64,000 bases of DNA from assembly GCA_903943975.1 (NCBI GenBank), contig CAJAQB010000009.1, positions 57,304-121,303 of the forward strand, given 5' to 3'. Made by a program: the position numbers and the translations under genes. Below are positions 62,726-64,000 of the stretch, piece after piece (positions within the stretch are counted from its first letter, which is position 1; every line of letters begins with the position of its first letter). Source of the DNA: Synechococcus lacustris (GTDB taxonomy: Bacteria > Cyanobacteriota > Cyanobacteriia > PCC-6307 > Cyanobiaceae). Under the pieces are notes generated by a model. The model searched no databases. It worked only from the letters and a program-made list of their open reading frames with translations, and had not been told where the DNA came from.

Positions 62726-64000
62726 ATGGCTCTCCTCCAACTGAACTCCCTGCAAACCGCCAGCGCTCCGATCAATCGAAGACGAACGACGCTGGTGGCG
62801 GCAGGGCTGGATTTGGCCCTAGGGGGCCAAGGCCTGCAGGTGGTGGCCCCTGGCCAAGACCCCATATCTGTAATTAGTGCTGCCCTACGGGAAGCCCCCA
62901 GCCATGAGCTGCACCTGGTGGCCCACGGGGCGCCCGGGCAGATCGAGCTGGGCCTGGGCATTGATCGATCAAGCCTGCTGGCGCGAGCTGCAGAGATCGG
63001 TGGCTGGGGGGTGGAGCGGATCTATCTGTGGAGCTGCCGGGTTGGCGCGGATCTCAACTTTGTTAGCGCCCTGCAGGAGCTAAGTGGCGCACGGGTGTTC
63101 GCCAGTGCGCAAGCCCTGGGGCAAGGCAAGGCGCTTATGGGATCCGATTTCCCTGAATTGGCTGCGGCTGTGGCGGCCTTGCCATTCGAATTAGAAATCA
63201 CAGGGAATGTTAACTTCGACAATGTAAACACCGGCTCGTACGGAACATATATATCTAATTACTCTGGTCTTAATTGGTCTAATGTCTATGTGGTCGATGG
63301 TCTTTCAACAGGATGGGGGTATGCCACGGCAGTCACCTCAGGGCGAAATGTAGCGCTTAATGCCTCAGGGAGTCCGGCCTCGATAAATGCCCCTGGGGCC
63401 GAGACATTCAGCCTCCAATCGGTCAACCTAACTGTTACAACGGCAGCATCGGCAAGCGTAAATATTAGTGGATATCTTGATGGCAACTATGTTTACGGAA
63501 CCACTGTAAATGTCCTGGAAAGCTCTCCGACTCACTTCGATTTTGACTGGACGAATATCGATCAGATTGCATTTTCAAGCAACGGTGACATTATCGCTTT
63601 TGATAACTTAATACTAGGAGGTCCTGCTGATATAAATCTAGGAAGTCTGACAGTTGCTGCCGCCAACTTGGCAGATGCGAACCCTCTCAATGCCATCATC
63701 ACTGCCAGCATCAGCGATACAAGTATCTCTACCCTTAACAGCCTTTCAGGCACAGGTAACGCCTATTCCATCACGGTGGGCGATTCCTCAGTTAACGCTG
63801 CTGATCTCAATACACTTGATGGCAAAACATCCGTCAATGTCAATGCTGGTTTAGTAGGAACTCTCACTGGCACTGCCGCTGATATCGTTACCGCCATCAA
63901 TGCAGCTTCAATCGATACTGCTGCTGCTGTTGCTGCAAACATAAACAGCGGTACTGCCACTGTTGCACAAGCCAACGCGATAGATGGTGCAACATCTGGC
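62726..64000 (+). CDS. Large DUF4347-domain surface protein, N-terminal 425 residues
   Basis: Open from ATG at 62726 to the window end. The DUF4347 domain (about 20-158) has ELHLVAHGAPGQIELG (H67) and RIYLWSCRVGADLNFVSALQELSG (C104). An unclassified beta domain (about 159-300, NYSGLNWSNVYVV ... FDFDWTNIDQIAF) follows. From about 310, Ala/Asn/Thr-rich repeats begin (NAADLNTLDGKTSVNVNA, TGTAADIVTAINAAS). The layout is that of giant adhesin-like or secreted cyanobacterial proteins. An in-frame ATG at 62678, with AAGGGG upstream, may be the true start. Confidence 0.85.
   Translation, partial: MALLQLNSLQTASAPINRRRTTLVAAGLDLALGGQGLQVVAPGQDPISVISAALREAPSHELHLVAHGAPGQIELGLGIDRSSLLARAAEIGGWGVERIYLWSCRVGADLNFVSALQELSGARVFASAQALGQGKALMGSDFPELAAAVAALPFELEITGNVNFDNVNTGSYGTYISNYSGLNWSNVYVVDGLSTGWGYATAVTSGRNVALNASGSPASINAPGAETFSLQSVNLTVTTAASASVNISGYLDGNYVYGTTVNVLESSPTHFDFDWTNIDQIAFSSNGDIIAFDNLILGGPADINLGSLTVAAANLADANPLNAIITASISDTSISTLNSLSGTGNAYSITVGDSSVNAADLNTLDGKTSVNVNAGLVGTLTGTAADIVTAINAASIDTAAAVAANINSGTATVAQANAIDGATSG

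Noticed and set aside
1..64000. tRNA and rRNA genes
   Set aside because: All gaps were read for cloverleaf or conserved rRNA segments and none was recognised; without a covariance search a tRNA could still be missed.

Overview
The window looks like a stretch of a GC-rich picocyanobacterial chromosome (Synechococcus/Cyanobium type). Direct support comes from photosynthesis and chlorophyll genes (acsF, psb30, a CPP1-like POR chaperone), an RpaB-type response regulator, a DUF565/Ycf20 protein, a half-size manganese-exporter pair, several cyanobacteria-restricted DUF families, and very tight gene packing with frequent 1-62 nt overlaps. No rRNA, tRNA, CRISPR array, insertion sequence or replication origin was seen.

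Layout. 1-5.9 kb: a B12-dependent ribonucleotide reductase cut by the left edge, prfC, a CPP1-like gene and rpaB. 5.9-11.2 kb: a visibly AT-richer block with a GT4 glycosyltransferase overlapping a glycogen-debranching-type glucosidase, then a B12-binding radical SAM protein. 11.2-28.3 kb: housekeeping genes (hslO, an ABC ATPase, rsmE, a degenerate tyrosine-recombinase-like gene, a group 3 sigma factor, an aspartate aminotransferase, UDG, ispG, a C-terminal processing protease, mfd, terC). 28.3-28.8 kb: a MazF-like/RHH toxin-antitoxin pair. 29.0-38.6 kb: a long minus-strand run tldD-tldE-TackOD1/degenerate-GGDEF-GT2-TIM-barrel hydrolase-HlyD-fmt, with acsF upstream of tldD. 38.7-47.2 kb: DUF2996, a LapA-like protein, ubiX, an RNB-family protein lacking its catalytic aspartates, two UPF0016 half-transporters, YkgJ, psb30, a ClC channel and recJ. 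47.2-58.8 kb: a CbbY-like HAD phosphatase, DUF565, rpmF, an FtsH with only one membrane segment, bicupin-MoaD-thrC, UPF0182, class II fba and a DEAD-box helicase. 58.8-62.3 kb: two glutathione-transferase-type genes around a DUF2301 membrane protein, plus a candidate small RNA. 62.3-64 kb: an AT-rich gap and the start of a large DUF4347 surface protein that runs off the right edge.

The most interesting unit is at 30.0-34.7 kb. A zinc-ribbon TackOD1 protein with a broken GGDEF motif is followed by a processive GT2, an exported TIM-barrel protein and a HlyD-type periplasmic adaptor. Together they look like a compact exopolysaccharide or biofilm-matrix synthesis and export system, resembling in family composition the mxdABCD genes of Shewanella. 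Other points worth a second look are the apparently inactive RNase II-like protein, the single-span FtsH, the ThrC/MoaD-like/bicupin operon, a 17-bp perfect hairpin between thrC and the UPF0182 gene, and the DUF4347 protein with a possible His/Cys peptidase-like head. All family names come from reading the translated sequence; no database search was possible.
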